Shown: positions 54,054-62,916 of the stretch, in pieces
How positions within the stretch are numbered: position 1 is the first letter of the stretch
Layout: each line of letters begins with the position of its first letter
Origin: Falsiroseomonas sp041690465
GTDB lineage: Bacteria; Pseudomonadota; Alphaproteobacteria; Acetobacterales; Acetobacteraceae
DNA length: 64,000 nt
Reading direction: 5' to 3'
Assembly: GCF_041690465.1 (NCBI RefSeq)
Contig: NZ_JAWLHG010000001.1
Location: 310,001 to 374,000, forward strand
The notes under the pieces: model-generated
Seen by the model: the letters and a program-made list of their open reading frames with translations, nothing else
The model's database searches: none
What the model was told of the DNA's origin: nothing
Program-made: the position numbers and the translations under genes

Positions 54054-54302
54054 ATGGATCCCAACCTGAAACTCCTGCTGGCCGCGGCCAACGACATGGA
54101 TCCCGGCATGCGGGTTCCGACCGCCGGGCGCAGTCGGTTTGCCCTCGAATTCGGGCGGCAGGGCATCTTCGCCCGCTTCGGGCGCATCGAGATGTACCTG
54201 TGCACCGAGCCGGACAGCGCCTGGACCTTCCTGCGTGAGCCCGGCGGCTTCGATGCGCAGGCCTGGCGCCTCCACCTGATCGTGGCGCCCGTGCCGGGCT
54301 GA
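54054..54302 (+). CDS. Hypothetical protein, 82 residues
   Basis: Starts 'MDPNLKLLLAAANDMDPG' and continues 'FALEFGRQGIFARFGRIEMYLCTEPDSAW' (core 'FGRIEMYLCTEPDS') to end 'RLHLIVAPVPG'. No family is recognised. GAGAGAG stands just upstream, and an AT-rich region at 53940-54020 would suit a promoter. It is followed by a terminator hairpin and converges on the aminotransferase gene. Confidence 0.55.
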   Translation: MDPNLKLLLAAANDMDPGMRVPTAGRSRFALEFGRQGIFARFGRIEMYLCTEPDSAWTFLREPGGFDAQAWRLHLIVAPVPG

Positions 54303-54307
54303 TCCAC

Positions 54308-54332
54308 CGGGCCGCGCACCAGGCGCGGCCCG
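54308..54332. terminator. Inverted repeat between converging genes
   Basis: Perfect 10-base arms CGGGCCGCGC and GCGCGGCCCG with a five-base loop, between an 82-residue gene (stop 54302) and the aminotransferase stop (54343). There is no U-run on either side. Confidence 0.65.
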
Positions 54333-54342
54333 GGCCGTCGCC

Positions 54343-55671
<1,329 letters not shown>

Positions 55672-55837
55672 GGCGGGCGTTCCTGCGGCGAGGGGACGGG
55701 TAGCGAACACCCGCGCGGCGCGGCGGACAAGCCGGGGAATCCGATCCCGCGGCGGTCCGATCGCTACCAGCTGTCAACCAATCGGCTCGTCCCGCAGACG
55801 ACATGTCATGGATTCTGACAGGCTGGGTAAACGATCT

Positions 55838-55853
55838 TGGCATCATCGCTGCA
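55838..55853 (+). promoter_or_regulatory. Sigma-54 promoter candidate upstream of a PEP-CTERM gene
   Basis: TGGCATCATCGCTGCA fits the -24/-12 form TGGCAC-N5-TTGCW with the invariant GG and GC at the right spacing; mismatches occur at three of the remaining positions. It lies 100 bases upstream of the gene. Confidence 0.5.
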
Positions 55854-55952
55854 ACCACCTGATTTCACATGATATTCAGCGCCGGCCCTGTTCTTGCATG
55901 ATCCGCTGTACGGCGATGCCGTCGAAGCAACACTCACAAAGGAAATCTCCAC

Positions 55953-56501
55953 GTGCTATCCCACAAGCTGCGCCGAGCCATGATCATGGTGCTTGCTTTG
56001 CTCGCCCTGGCGGCGACGGGCCGGGCGGAGGCGGCGATCCTGCGCAGCGAAACCTTCACCATCACCGGCACCGACTCCTTCGCCGTGTTGCGCTTCGCTG
56101 TGACGACGCCCGGCACCTTCGACATCTACACGATGGGGCCGACCATCGACCCCTACATCGAGCTCTTCACCGACACGGGGAGCTTCACGGGGGCCAACCG
56201 CCTGGCCACTGCAGACGACAATTGCGGCTTCTCTCTGTGCGGCCCCGCAGGGTCCTTTGCCAATGGCGTCATCACGCTGGCCCTGACCACGGGGAACTAC
56301 GTCGCGGTCGGCACGGATTGCTGCGAGAGCCTGATCAACGGGTCGTACGACCGCGGCACGCGGAGCGACGTGCTGACGCTCGTCATCGCCTCCGAGGATG
56401 GCCAGATCGCCGCGACCGCGACCGTGCCCGAGCCGATGAGCCTCGCGCTGTTCGGGATCGGCCTTGCGGGGCTCGGCCTGGCAAGGCGCCAGCGGGGCTG
56501 A
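55953..56501 (+). CDS. PEP-CTERM domain protein (DVUA0089-like)
   Basis: A 182-residue exported protein. After a signal peptide comes a beta-rich domain starting 'LRSETFTITGTDSFAVLRF' (like the DVUA0089 type), with three to four cysteines, and the C-terminal sorting signal 'VPEPMSLALFGIGLAGLGLARRQRG' (its PEP, hydrophobic helix and basic tail). Exosortase and the sorting pathway would cut and anchor it; no exosortase gene is in the window. GTG 55953 follows AAAGGAAA; an internal ATG at 55980 is also possible. It is preceded by a sigma-54-like promoter. Confidence 0.85.
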   Translation: MLSHKLRRAMIMVLALLALAATGRAEAAILRSETFTITGTDSFAVLRFAVTTPGTFDIYTMGPTIDPYIELFTDTGSFTGANRLATADDNCGFSLCGPAGSFANGVITLALTTGNYVAVGTDCCESLINGSYDRGTRSDVLTLVIASEDGQIAATATVPEPMSLALFGIGLAGLGLARRQRG

Positions 56502-56616
56502 GGAAACGGCGCGGAGCGTAGCCGCACGCTCCGTTCTCAGGCGATCCGCCGGATCCCTGCAGACCGTATCGCCGGGGGCATGCCGCCTGACGGCGATCCG
56601 GTCTAGATAGCCGGCC

Positions 56617-57267
56617 ATGCGTATCCTGGCCCTTGATGGTTCCCTCGCCCGCGCCTCGGCCGCCTTGTGGATTGACGGGGCGGTGGTGGCGCGGCGGGTG
56701 GTGGCCGGCGACCGGGTGCAGCCGACGGCGCTGCCGCTGATGGCGGAGGCATTGCTGGCCGAGGCGGAGCGCCGGCTGGACGCGGTGGCGGTGGTGGTGG
56801 GGCCGGGCAGCTTCACCGGCCTGCGCACGGCGATCGCCCTCGCGGAGGGGATCGCGCTCGGGCTCGGCGTGGAGCTGGTCGGCGTGACCACCGGGGAGGC
56901 GCTGGCCGCCGCGCTGCCGGAAGACATACGCGGCGCGCGGGAGGTCTGGGCGGTGGTGGACACCAGGCGCGGACGCGTCTCGCTGGAGCGGATCGCGCCA
57001 GGTGCCTGGATCGCCGCGCCGCCCGCGGTCTTTGCCGAGCGCGAGCTGCCGATGCCGGCGGGGCCTGTGGCGATCGCCGGCGATGCCGCGCCGATGGTGG
57101 CGGCGCGGCTGCTGGCACGGGATGCCGACGCGCTGCTGACCGACAGCCGCCTGCCCGATGCCGGCGCGGCGGCTTCGGTGGCGGCGCGGCGCCTGGCCGG
57201 CGCGATCCCGCCGCGCAGCGCGGCACCGCTATATTCGGAACCCCCCGCCGTGCGCCTGCCCGGATGA
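56617..57267 (+). CDS. tsaB: tRNA threonylcarbamoyladenosine biosynthesis protein TsaB
   Basis: A 216-residue actin/HSP70-fold partner of TsaD in t6A37 synthesis on ANN-decoding tRNAs. 'ILALDGSLARASAALW' is the N-terminal phosphate-loop, and 'VVVGPGSFTGLRTAIALAEGIALGLGV' (core 'GPGSFTGLR') is the TsaB signature. The start of rimI overlaps its stop (ATGATG), the usual order. Confidence 0.94.
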   Translation: MRILALDGSLARASAALWIDGAVVARRVVAGDRVQPTALPLMAEALLAEAERRLDAVAVVVGPGSFTGLRTAIALAEGIALGLGVELVGVTTGEALAAALPEDIRGAREVWAVVDTRRGRVSLERIAPGAWIAAPPAVFAERELPMPAGPVAIAGDAAPMVAARLLARDADALLTDSRLPDAGAAASVAARRLAGAIPPRSAAPLYSEPPAVRLPG

Positions 57268-57692
57268 TGGCGGCGACCGTCGCCGACGCGCCGGCGCTCG
57301 CCGCGCTGCATGCGGCGACCTTCCCGGCGGGCGAGCGCTGGGGGCCGGATGCGATCCGGCTGATGCTGGAGATGCCCGGCGCCTTCGGGCTGCTGCTGCC
57401 AGGGCGGGGCTTCGTGCTGGCGCGGGTGGCGGCCGATGAAGCGGAGATCCTGACGCTCGCCGTGGTCCCGCAAGCGCGCCGGCAGGGCGAGGGCGGGGCG
57501 TTGCTGGCGGCCGCGATGACGCAGGCCGTCGTACGCGGCGCGACGGCGATGTTCCTGGAAGTGGCGGAGGGCAATGCGGCGGCGCGGGCGCTCTATGGCG
57601 CGGCGGGCTTCGCCGAGGCCGGGCGGCGGCGGCGCTACTATGCGGGTGGCGCGGACGCGCTGGTACTGCGGCGGGAGCTGGCCGCGCCCTGA
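57264..57692 (+). CDS. rimI: Ribosomal-protein alanine acetyltransferase RimI-like
   Basis: A 142-residue GNAT acetyltransferase. The acetyl-CoA site is 'AVVPQARRQGEGGALL' (Q-x-x-R/G-x-G/A type), and 'MFLEVAEGNAAARALYGAAGFAEAGRRRRYY' (core 'LEVAEGNAAARALYGAAGF') is the RimI block. RimI acetylates ribosomal protein S18 in enterics. It is coupled to tsaB and ended by the hairpin at 57699-57728. Confidence 0.9.
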   Translation: MMAATVADAPALAALHAATFPAGERWGPDAIRLMLEMPGAFGLLLPGRGFVLARVAADEAEILTLAVVPQARRQGEGGALLAAAMTQAVVRGATAMFLEVAEGNAAARALYGAAGFAEAGRRRRYYAGGADALVLRRELAAP

Positions 57693-57698
57693 CGCGAA

Positions 57699-57728
57699 AG
57701 GGGCGGCACCGTTGCCGGTGCCGCCCCT
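57699..57728. terminator. Bidirectional terminator-like hairpin
   Basis: Perfect 12-base arms AGGGGCGGCACC and GGTGCCGCCCCT with a six-base loop, directly after rimI and facing the end of a PEP-CTERM gene on the other strand. Weak U-run only. Confidence 0.75.
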
Positions 57729-57756
57729 CGATGCGGGCCGTTTCGGGCCGTCGCGA

Positions 57757-58437
57757 TCAGGCTGCGCGGCGGCGCCGGCGCGCGGCGACGCCGAGGCCGG
57801 CGAGCCCGAGGCCGAACAGCGCGAGCGTGGCCGGCTCGGGGATAGATACGTTCGGGTCGGTCGGGTCTTCCGGAACGGTCGTGAAGTTCGCGCCGGCCAG
57901 GGTCAGGTGTGAGAGGTCCGGGATCTGGCCGCCGCGGTTCGTGAAGTCGATCTCGAAATAGCCGCTACCGGTGTTCGGGCTGATCGGCAGCACGACGTCC
58001 TCGAAGAGGTAGCCCGCGCCGGTATCGCCGGCGAAGAGACCGACGATGAGGTCGGCCATGATGGGCAGGTCGGGCGGCCCGGCCGCTTCGGTCCAGGTCA
58101 CACCCCAGGTTCCGGAGCTGACATCATTCGGCGCCGTAACCGTGAAAAGAATGCCGAAGCTCGTATTCGCTGGGCTATCGCTCTTGTCCAGATAGGTGAA
58201 GCCGGTGACGCCGAGGGCGTTTTCGAGGTTCTGGACCTCTGCAACCTCACCACCGCCCTTTGCGATCGGGTCGGCGCAGGTGGTGGAGTAATAGGTCGTT
58301 GAGCCGATTGTCAGCGAAACATCGCCGCTCGCGCCGAAATCGCAGACACCTGCCTGCGCCGGGCTGGCCGGAATGGCGGCGGTCGCTACCACCGCAAGGC
58401 CCAGCACCCCAAGCCACCCACGCATTGCTACGGACAT
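57757..58437 (-). CDS. PEP-CTERM domain protein
   Basis: A 226-residue exported protein. It has a signal peptide cut near 'SPAQAGVCDF', a beta-rich domain with three conserved cysteines in the first third, and 'SIPEPATLALFGLGLAGLGVAARRRRRAA' (core 'IPEPATLALFGLGLAGLGV') as the sorting signal. Function unknown beyond surface or glycan association. AGGAGG stands eight bases before ATG 58437. A near-perfect sigma-54 promoter lies 72 bases upstream. Confidence 0.9.
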   Translation of the reverse strand: MSVAMRGWLGVLGLAVVATAAIPASPAQAGVCDFGASGDVSLTIGSTTYYSTTCADPIAKGGGEVAEVQNLENALGVTGFTYLDKSDSPANTSFGILFTVTAPNDVSSGTWGVTWTEAAGPPDLPIMADLIVGLFAGDTGAGYLFEDVVLPISPNTGSGYFEIDFTNRGGQIPDLSHLTLAGANFTTVPEDPTDPNVSIPEPATLALFGLGLAGLGVAARRRRRAA

Positions 58438-58744
58438 CGTCCAACCTCCTGTCGTTCACGCGCTTGCGACTGTCGGAACCACATGGTTCGATCGCTTGCC
58501 GTTGGCGAAGCAAGCGATGTGCCAACACAGGAGAGTCAACGCGTTAGCTATTTTTGGACGTTCGTACGGGGGCGCATATGTAAGCGGATGTAAAGTTTCC
58601 TGACTCCTCAGCAGACCGGAATCGAGGCAACCAGAGGCTTTGCGGCGATTCAGGACGTCCGAACATTGTAAAGAAGGCCGACAGCAACGGCCCGGAAGCG
58701 ACGTGCGAATTGGCAACGGACGCGCCGAATGCCACGCCTCGCCT
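58438..58744. other. Intergenic region between two PEP-CTERM genes
   Basis: The only features seen are the sigma-54-type promoter (58509-58524) and a 9-base inverted repeat (58491-58499 with 58510-58518) that overlaps it. The rest, 58540-58744, is more AT-rich and without a supported gene. Confidence 0.6.
58509..58524 (-). promoter_or_regulatory. Sigma-54 (-24/-12) promoter of a PEP-CTERM gene
   Basis: On the minus strand TGGCACATCGCTTGCT: TGGCAC, five bases, TTGCT, matching TGGCAC-N5-TTGCW at every core position. The expected start site is about 12 bases downstream, leaving a leader of about 60 bases before ATG 58437. Confidence 0.75.
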
Positions 58745-59389
58745 TCACGGGGCCAGTCCGGCACGATCTTGTGAATTTCGGGCGTTCGGACCGCGTTTCC
58801 GCCGCGCCATGGCCAGCCCCGCCAGCCCCAACCCGAAAAGTGCCAGCGCGGCTGGCTCAGGGATGTCCACGCTGGTCGGCGTCGTCGGAAGTTCCGGCAG
58901 CGGTTCGGGCAGGCCCGCGGTGCGGACGTAGTAGGAGATATGCGAAACGTCGCGCCCCTCGGCCGGATGGTTCGGGAAGGGCACGTTGGTGAAGGGGGTG
59001 CGCCATTCGCCCTCCAGCGTCTCCACCAGATAGGCGATCAGGCTCGGCGACTGCTTCTTCGAGCCGGACTTGAAGACCAGCATGAACATGTCGGCACCGC
59101 CGAGCCGGTACGCGGCGAAGTCGAACTCATCCGACCACCCGCCATCCTCCTCGCGGCCGACCATGTCCCAGTCGGAGTGGCCGAAATAGCCGGGACCATC
59201 GGTCCCCTGCCGGTTCACCACCGCTTCGCTGTCATTGAAGAAGGTAGTGTCGTAGCCGCAGGCGGTGGCACCTTCCACGGCGCCGAGCGTCACCGGCGCG
59301 CAGGTGACCAGCGCCGCCTCACCCTGCCGCAGCGGCGCCGCCGCCATCATCACCGCAAGCCCACAGGCCCCGAGCCAACCGAACTTCAT
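58745..59389 (-). CDS. PEP-CTERM domain protein
   Basis: A 214-residue exported protein starting 'MKFGWLGACGLAVMMAAAPL' with signal cut near 'GEAALVTC'. The beta-rich mature part has a Cys pair near the front and a central 'SKKQSPSLIAYLVETLEGEWRTPFTN' (core 'SPSLIAYLVETLEGEWRTPF'). The sorting signal 'DIPEPAALALFGLGLAGLAMARRKRG' (core 'PEPAALALFGLGLAGLAM') is followed by an unusual 15-residue tail. No convincing sigma-54 site lies in front of it. Confidence 0.85.
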   Translation of the reverse strand: MKFGWLGACGLAVMMAAAPLRQGEAALVTCAPVTLGAVEGATACGYDTTFFNDSEAVVNRQGTDGPGYFGHSDWDMVGREEDGGWSDEFDFAAYRLGGADMFMLVFKSGSKKQSPSLIAYLVETLEGEWRTPFTNVPFPNHPAEGRDVSHISYYVRTAGLPEPLPELPTTPTSVDIPEPAALALFGLGLAGLAMARRKRGPNARNSQDRAGLAP

Positions 59390-59529
59390 GAGGCATTCCC
59401 TTCGTCACGGGCCCTCATGGCTCGTCTGGAACATCCTGGTTCTTAGGACGATGTTAACAAATTGAGACAATGCATGAGTAGCGTCCTGCAACTTCCGGTG
59501 CAAGCCCTCTCTTCCATGCCCCGGCAGGT

Positions 59530-60186
59530 TCAGCCCGCAAGCACCCCGTGCCCGCGCAGGAATCCCAGCAGCGGCAGCAGCGGCAGGCCAAGGATGGCGC
59601 TGTGCTCGCCCTCCACCCGGCTGAACAGGTGCACGCCGAGACCCTCCAGCCGATAGCCGCCGACACTGGCGCAGACCGCCTCGCGCTCGGCGGCGAGATA
59701 GGCGTCGAGGAAGGCGTCGGAAAAGCTGCGCATGGTCAGGCGCGGGACCGAGACGTCCTGCCAGATGCGCGTGCCGCCGCGCCAGGCGACCGTGGCGGTG
59801 ACCAGACGATGGGTGCGGCCGCGCAGCGCCAGCAGCTGCGCCCGCGCCGCGGCAAGGTCCGCCGGCTTGTCGAACCAGCGCTCGCGCCCGTCCGTCGCGC
59901 CGCCGGGCGCGCCGGAATCAGGGATCCGGCAGGTGAGAAGCTGGTCGCAGCCAAGCACCAGCGCGTCGGGCCGGCGGCGGGCGATGCGCTCGGCCTTGGC
60001 CTCGGCCAGCATGATCGCGGCATCCTCGGGCGGGATGCCCTCGGCCTGCGCCGATTCCTTCAGCGCCGCCTCGTCCACCGCGGCCGGCACGGCCTCGAAC
60101 TCCAGGCCGGCGCCGGTCAGCAGGGCGCGGCGGGTGGCGGAGGAGGAGGCGAGGACGATGCGCACCTCCGAAGATTGCAGCAGCAC
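59530..60186 (-). CDS. maf: Maf family nucleotide pyrophosphatase
   Basis: A 218-residue house-cleaning pyrophosphatase that hydrolyses non-canonical NTPs. 'LASSSATRRALL' (residues 12-23) is the Maf signature, and the catalytic Asp81 is in 'VLGCDQLL'. A longer linker ('CRIPDSGAPGGATDG') follows than in the E. coli type. It lies in the ancestral origin-side run ppsR-maf, with a small secreted-protein gene between. Confidence 0.92.
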   Translation of the reverse strand: MLLQSSEVRIVLASSSATRRALLTGAGLEFEAVPAAVDEAALKESAQAEGIPPEDAAIMLAEAKAERIARRRPDALVLGCDQLLTCRIPDSGAPGGATDGRERWFDKPADLAAARAQLLALRGRTHRLVTATVAWRGGTRIWQDVSVPRLTMRSFSDAFLDAYLAAEREAVCASVGGYRLEGLGVHLFSRVEGEHSAILGLPLLPLLGFLRGHGVLAG

Positions 60187-60195
60187 GGCGTCGCC

Positions 60196-60498
60196 TCAGC
60201 ACCGGCCGGGCGGCGGCTGCTGCCCGGGCGGCACGCCCGGGTACCACAGCCGGCATTCGCCGGGGGGCGGCAGGTGGCCCGGCGGCACGCGCGGCTGCGC
60301 ATAGGGCGCGGGAGGCCAGCCCCAGCCGTCCCGGCGGCCGCCCCGATCGTGGTCGCGATCCCCCCCGCGCCGGTCCCCGCCGTCCCGCCAACGCTCGCCG
60401 CGCTGCCCGCTTTCGTCCTTCCAGGGATCGGCTGCCGCGACGGAAGGCGCGCACAGCGCCAGGGCGAGGCAGGCCGCAAGCAGTCTCGCAGATGTCAT
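60196..60498 (-). CDS. Secreted Asp/Arg/Pro-rich protein, 100 residues
   Basis: A signal peptide ('MTSARLLAACLALALCAPSVAAA') precedes a highly charged stretch of alternating Asp, Arg and Gly ('RDGGDRRGGDRDHDRGGRRD'), then proline-rich 'PPGHLPPPGECRLWYPGVPPGQQPPPGRC' (key: two C in a PPG...C...PPG...C frame). The 'PPGECRLWYPGVPPGQQPPPG' motif recurs in uncharacterised small proteins of proteobacteria. It is inserted between ppsR and maf. Confidence 0.75.
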   Translation of the reverse strand: MTSARLLAACLALALCAPSVAAADPWKDESGQRGERWRDGGDRRGGDRDHDRGGRRDGWGWPPAPYAQPRVPPGHLPPPGECRLWYPGVPPGQQPPPGRC

Positions 60499-60605
60499 GG
60501 CTGGGGTTCTCCCTGTCGGTCGCACAGGGCCAGGAACGCCGGCAAGCGGGAGGGGAGAAGGCGCCGGCGCGGCAATTCGGCGGCACGCGGCCCGGGCTGG
60601 CGACA

Positions 60606-61499
60606 TCAGCCGCCGTTCCGCAGCACATCCGCGGCCGGGTCCTCCGGCACGTGGGGCACGATCGGCTGGCGGCGGCGGGCGTGCCAGGCTTCCATCAGCT
60701 GCAGCACGGTGGCCGCCGTCTCCTCGATGGAGCGGCGGGTGACGTCGATCACCGGCCAGCCGCGGGCGGTGCAGAGCCGGCGCGCGACCAGGATCTCGGC
60801 CTTCACCGATTCATGGTCCACATAGTCGGTCGCATCCTGCCGCACGCCGCCGGCGCCGATCAACCGCAGGCGATGGCGGCGGATCTCGATCAGCGCGCCA
60901 GCCTCGATATGCAGGCCGACAACCGGGCAGGGCGCCTCGTTCAGCTCCTCCGGCAGGGTGGCGCCGGGCACGATCGGGACATTGGCGGCCTTGATGCCGC
61001 GGTTGGCCAGGTAGAAGCAGGTCGGCGTCTTGGAGGAACGGGACACGCCGACCAGGCAGACATCGGCCTCGGCGATGCCGGCGACGCCCTGGCCGTCGTC
61101 ATGCGCCAGCACGTAGTGCATGGCGTCGATCCGGCGGAAATAATCGGCGTCCATCACATGCTGCGCGGCCCGCTTCTCCCGCGCGGGCTCGCCGAGCTCG
61201 GCCTGCAGCAGTTCCATCACGGGGTCGAGCACGGATTGGCAGGTAACGCCGAGGCGGGCGCAATGCTCCTCCAGCGCGTGGCGCAGGCTGCGGTCGGCGA
61301 CGGTGAACAGCACCGGGCCTGGCTCCGCCTCGATCCCGTCCAGCACGCGGTCGAGCTGCAGGCGGGAGCGGATCAGCGACCACCGATGGTGGATGACATG
61401 CGGCTCCTCGAAGCGGGAGAGGGTGGCCCGCGCGATGGAGTTCAGCGTGTCGCCGGTGCTGTCGGACACCAGGTGGAGGTTGATGGTGCGGGTGGTCAT
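60606..61499 (-). CDS. ppsR: PEP synthase / pyruvate-phosphate dikinase regulatory protein
   Basis: A 297-residue bifunctional kinase/phosphorylase (DUF299, RP001-like) that switches PpsA or PPDK by ADP-dependent phosphorylation. 'LHLVSDSTGDTLNSIARATL' (core 'SDSTGDT') is the start, and the P-loop is 'GVSRSSKTPT' (151-160). Alphaproteobacterial members include Rickettsia RP001 at the origin of replication. ATG 61499; hemE is divergent, with 319 bases between. Confidence 0.94.
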   Translation of the reverse strand: MTTRTINLHLVSDSTGDTLNSIARATLSRFEEPHVIHHRWSLIRSRLQLDRVLDGIEAEPGPVLFTVADRSLRHALEEHCARLGVTCQSVLDPVMELLQAELGEPAREKRAAQHVMDADYFRRIDAMHYVLAHDDGQGVAGIAEADVCLVGVSRSSKTPTCFYLANRGIKAANVPIVPGATLPEELNEAPCPVVGLHIEAGALIEIRRHRLRLIGAGGVRQDATDYVDHESVKAEILVARRLCTARGWPVIDVTRRSIEETAATVLQLMEAWHARRRQPIVPHVPEDPAADVLRNGG

Positions 61500-61818
61500 G
61501 GCGGCTCCGGGGAGGGGCGCGGAACGCGGGGATGATGGGGAAAACCCCACCCGGTCAAGGGCGATGCACGGCGGAGCGGGTATAACCGGTCGGCGCGCGG
61601 CACACGGGATGGAATCGCGGGCTTTTCCGCGCGGATCGGGGCGGCACGGGATTCACGCGTCATTCCAGCACCTTGGCATGGGCTGCGGCGGTGGACAGGG
61701 CTGTGGATGACCCGGGGCGGAGCGATGATCCACGATGCCCACAGGCCCTATTACCTCCCCTCCCCTTCAAGGATTCTAACTCTTCTTTATTGATGGCCCT
61801 GAAGCGACGGAGGTTGGC
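61500..61818. other. oriC: Probable chromosomal replication origin (oriC)
   Basis: Non-coding region between divergent ppsR and hemE. It holds TGTGGATGA (61702-61710, one mismatch to the DnaA box), TGATCCACG (61726-61734, two mismatches) and weaker ATGCCCACA (61735-61743), then an AT-rich stretch with CTCTTCTTT (61780-61788) resembling E. coli 13-mers. The position equals the known Caulobacter and Rickettsia origins. Confidence 0.6.
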
Positions 61819-62892
61819 GTGTCGGCAGAGGCGCAGGGAAGTGCCACGACGGGGGCGGGCAAGCCGCTGCTCCGGGCCTTGGCGGGCGAGGCGGTGTGGC
61901 CGCCGCCGATGTGGCTGATGCGCCAGGCCGGGCGCTACCTGCCGGAATACCGCGAGATCCGGGAGAAGGCGGGCGGCTTCATCAAGCTCTGCACCACGCC
62001 GGAGATGGCCGCCGAGGTGACGGTGCAGCCGATCCGCCGCTTCGGCATGGATGGCGCGATCCTGTTCTCCGACATCCTGATGGTGCCCTGGGCGCTCGGC
62101 CAGCCCTTGCGCTTCGCCGAGGGCGAGGGGCCGGTGCTTGACCCGCTGCGCGATGCCGCCGCGGTCGCGGCCCTGCAGCCGGAGATGCTGCGGGAGCGTG
62201 CGGCGCCGATCATGGACACGGTGCGGCTGACCCGCATGGCGCTCGACCTGCATGCGCCGAAGGTCACGCTGATCGGCTTCGCCGGCAGCCCCTGGACGGT
62301 GGCGGCCTACATGGTGGAGGGGCATGGCAGCCGCGACTTCCACACCGCGCGCGGCATGGCCTTCGGCGATCCGGCGCTGTTCGGGAAGCTGATCCGCACG
62401 CTGGTGGAGGCGACCACCGACTACCTGCTGGCGCAGATCGAGGCCGGCGCCGAGGCGGTGATGCTGTTCGACAGCTGGGCCGGCATGCTGCCGCCGAGCC
62501 AGTTCCGCCGCTGGGTGATCGAGCCGACGGTGACCATCGTGCGCAAGGTGCAGCAGCTGCACCCCTCCGTGCCGGTGATCGGCTTTCCCCGCCTGGCGGG
62601 GCCACTGATCGGCGAATACGTGCAGCGGACGGGGGTGGCGACGGTGGCGATGGACACCGCCATGGACCCGCGCTTCGCGGCCTCCGCGGTGCCGGGCAAT
62701 GTCGGGCTGCAGGGCAACCTCGATCCGCTGGCGCTGGTGGCGGGCGGCATCGCGCTGGAGACCGAGACGCGGCAGATCCTGGCGGCGATGCGCGGGCGGC
62801 CCTTCGTGTTCAACCTCGGGCATGGGATCGAGAAGGTCACGCCGCCCGAGCATGTGGCGGCGCTGGTGCGGCTGGTGCGGAGCGGCGGCTGA
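61819..62892 (+). CDS. hemE: Uroporphyrinogen decarboxylase
   Basis: A 357-residue enzyme that decarboxylates uroporphyrinogen III to coproporphyrinogen III in haem synthesis. 'PPMWLMRQAGRYLPEYREIREK' (core 'MRQAGRYLPEY') is the N-terminal signature, with 'FSDILMVPWALG' and the substrate pocket 'GFAGSPWTVAAYMVEG' (core 'GFAGSPWT') and 'FNLGHGIEK' at the end. GTG 61819 follows GGAGG. It faces away from ppsR across the probable origin. Confidence 0.97.
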   Translation: MSAEAQGSATTGAGKPLLRALAGEAVWPPPMWLMRQAGRYLPEYREIREKAGGFIKLCTTPEMAAEVTVQPIRRFGMDGAILFSDILMVPWALGQPLRFAEGEGPVLDPLRDAAAVAALQPEMLRERAAPIMDTVRLTRMALDLHAPKVTLIGFAGSPWTVAAYMVEGHGSRDFHTARGMAFGDPALFGKLIRTLVEATTDYLLAQIEAGAEAVMLFDSWAGMLPPSQFRRWVIEPTVTIVRKVQQLHPSVPVIGFPRLAGPLIGEYVQRTGVATVAMDTAMDPRFAASAVPGNVGLQGNLDPLALVAGGIALETETRQILAAMRGRPFVFNLGHGIEKVTPPEHVAALVRLVRSGG

Positions 62893-62916
62893 ACGCTGCC
62901 GCCGCGCACCGGCTCG

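Noticed and set aside
55861..55876. TTTCACATGATA considered as degenerate parS
   Set aside because: Too many mismatches and no symmetry; it is ordinary AT-richer intergenic sequence.
59488..59503. Possible sigma-54 site before the third PEP-CTERM gene
   Set aside because: The first invariant GG is TG and the spacing to the GC element is one base too long.
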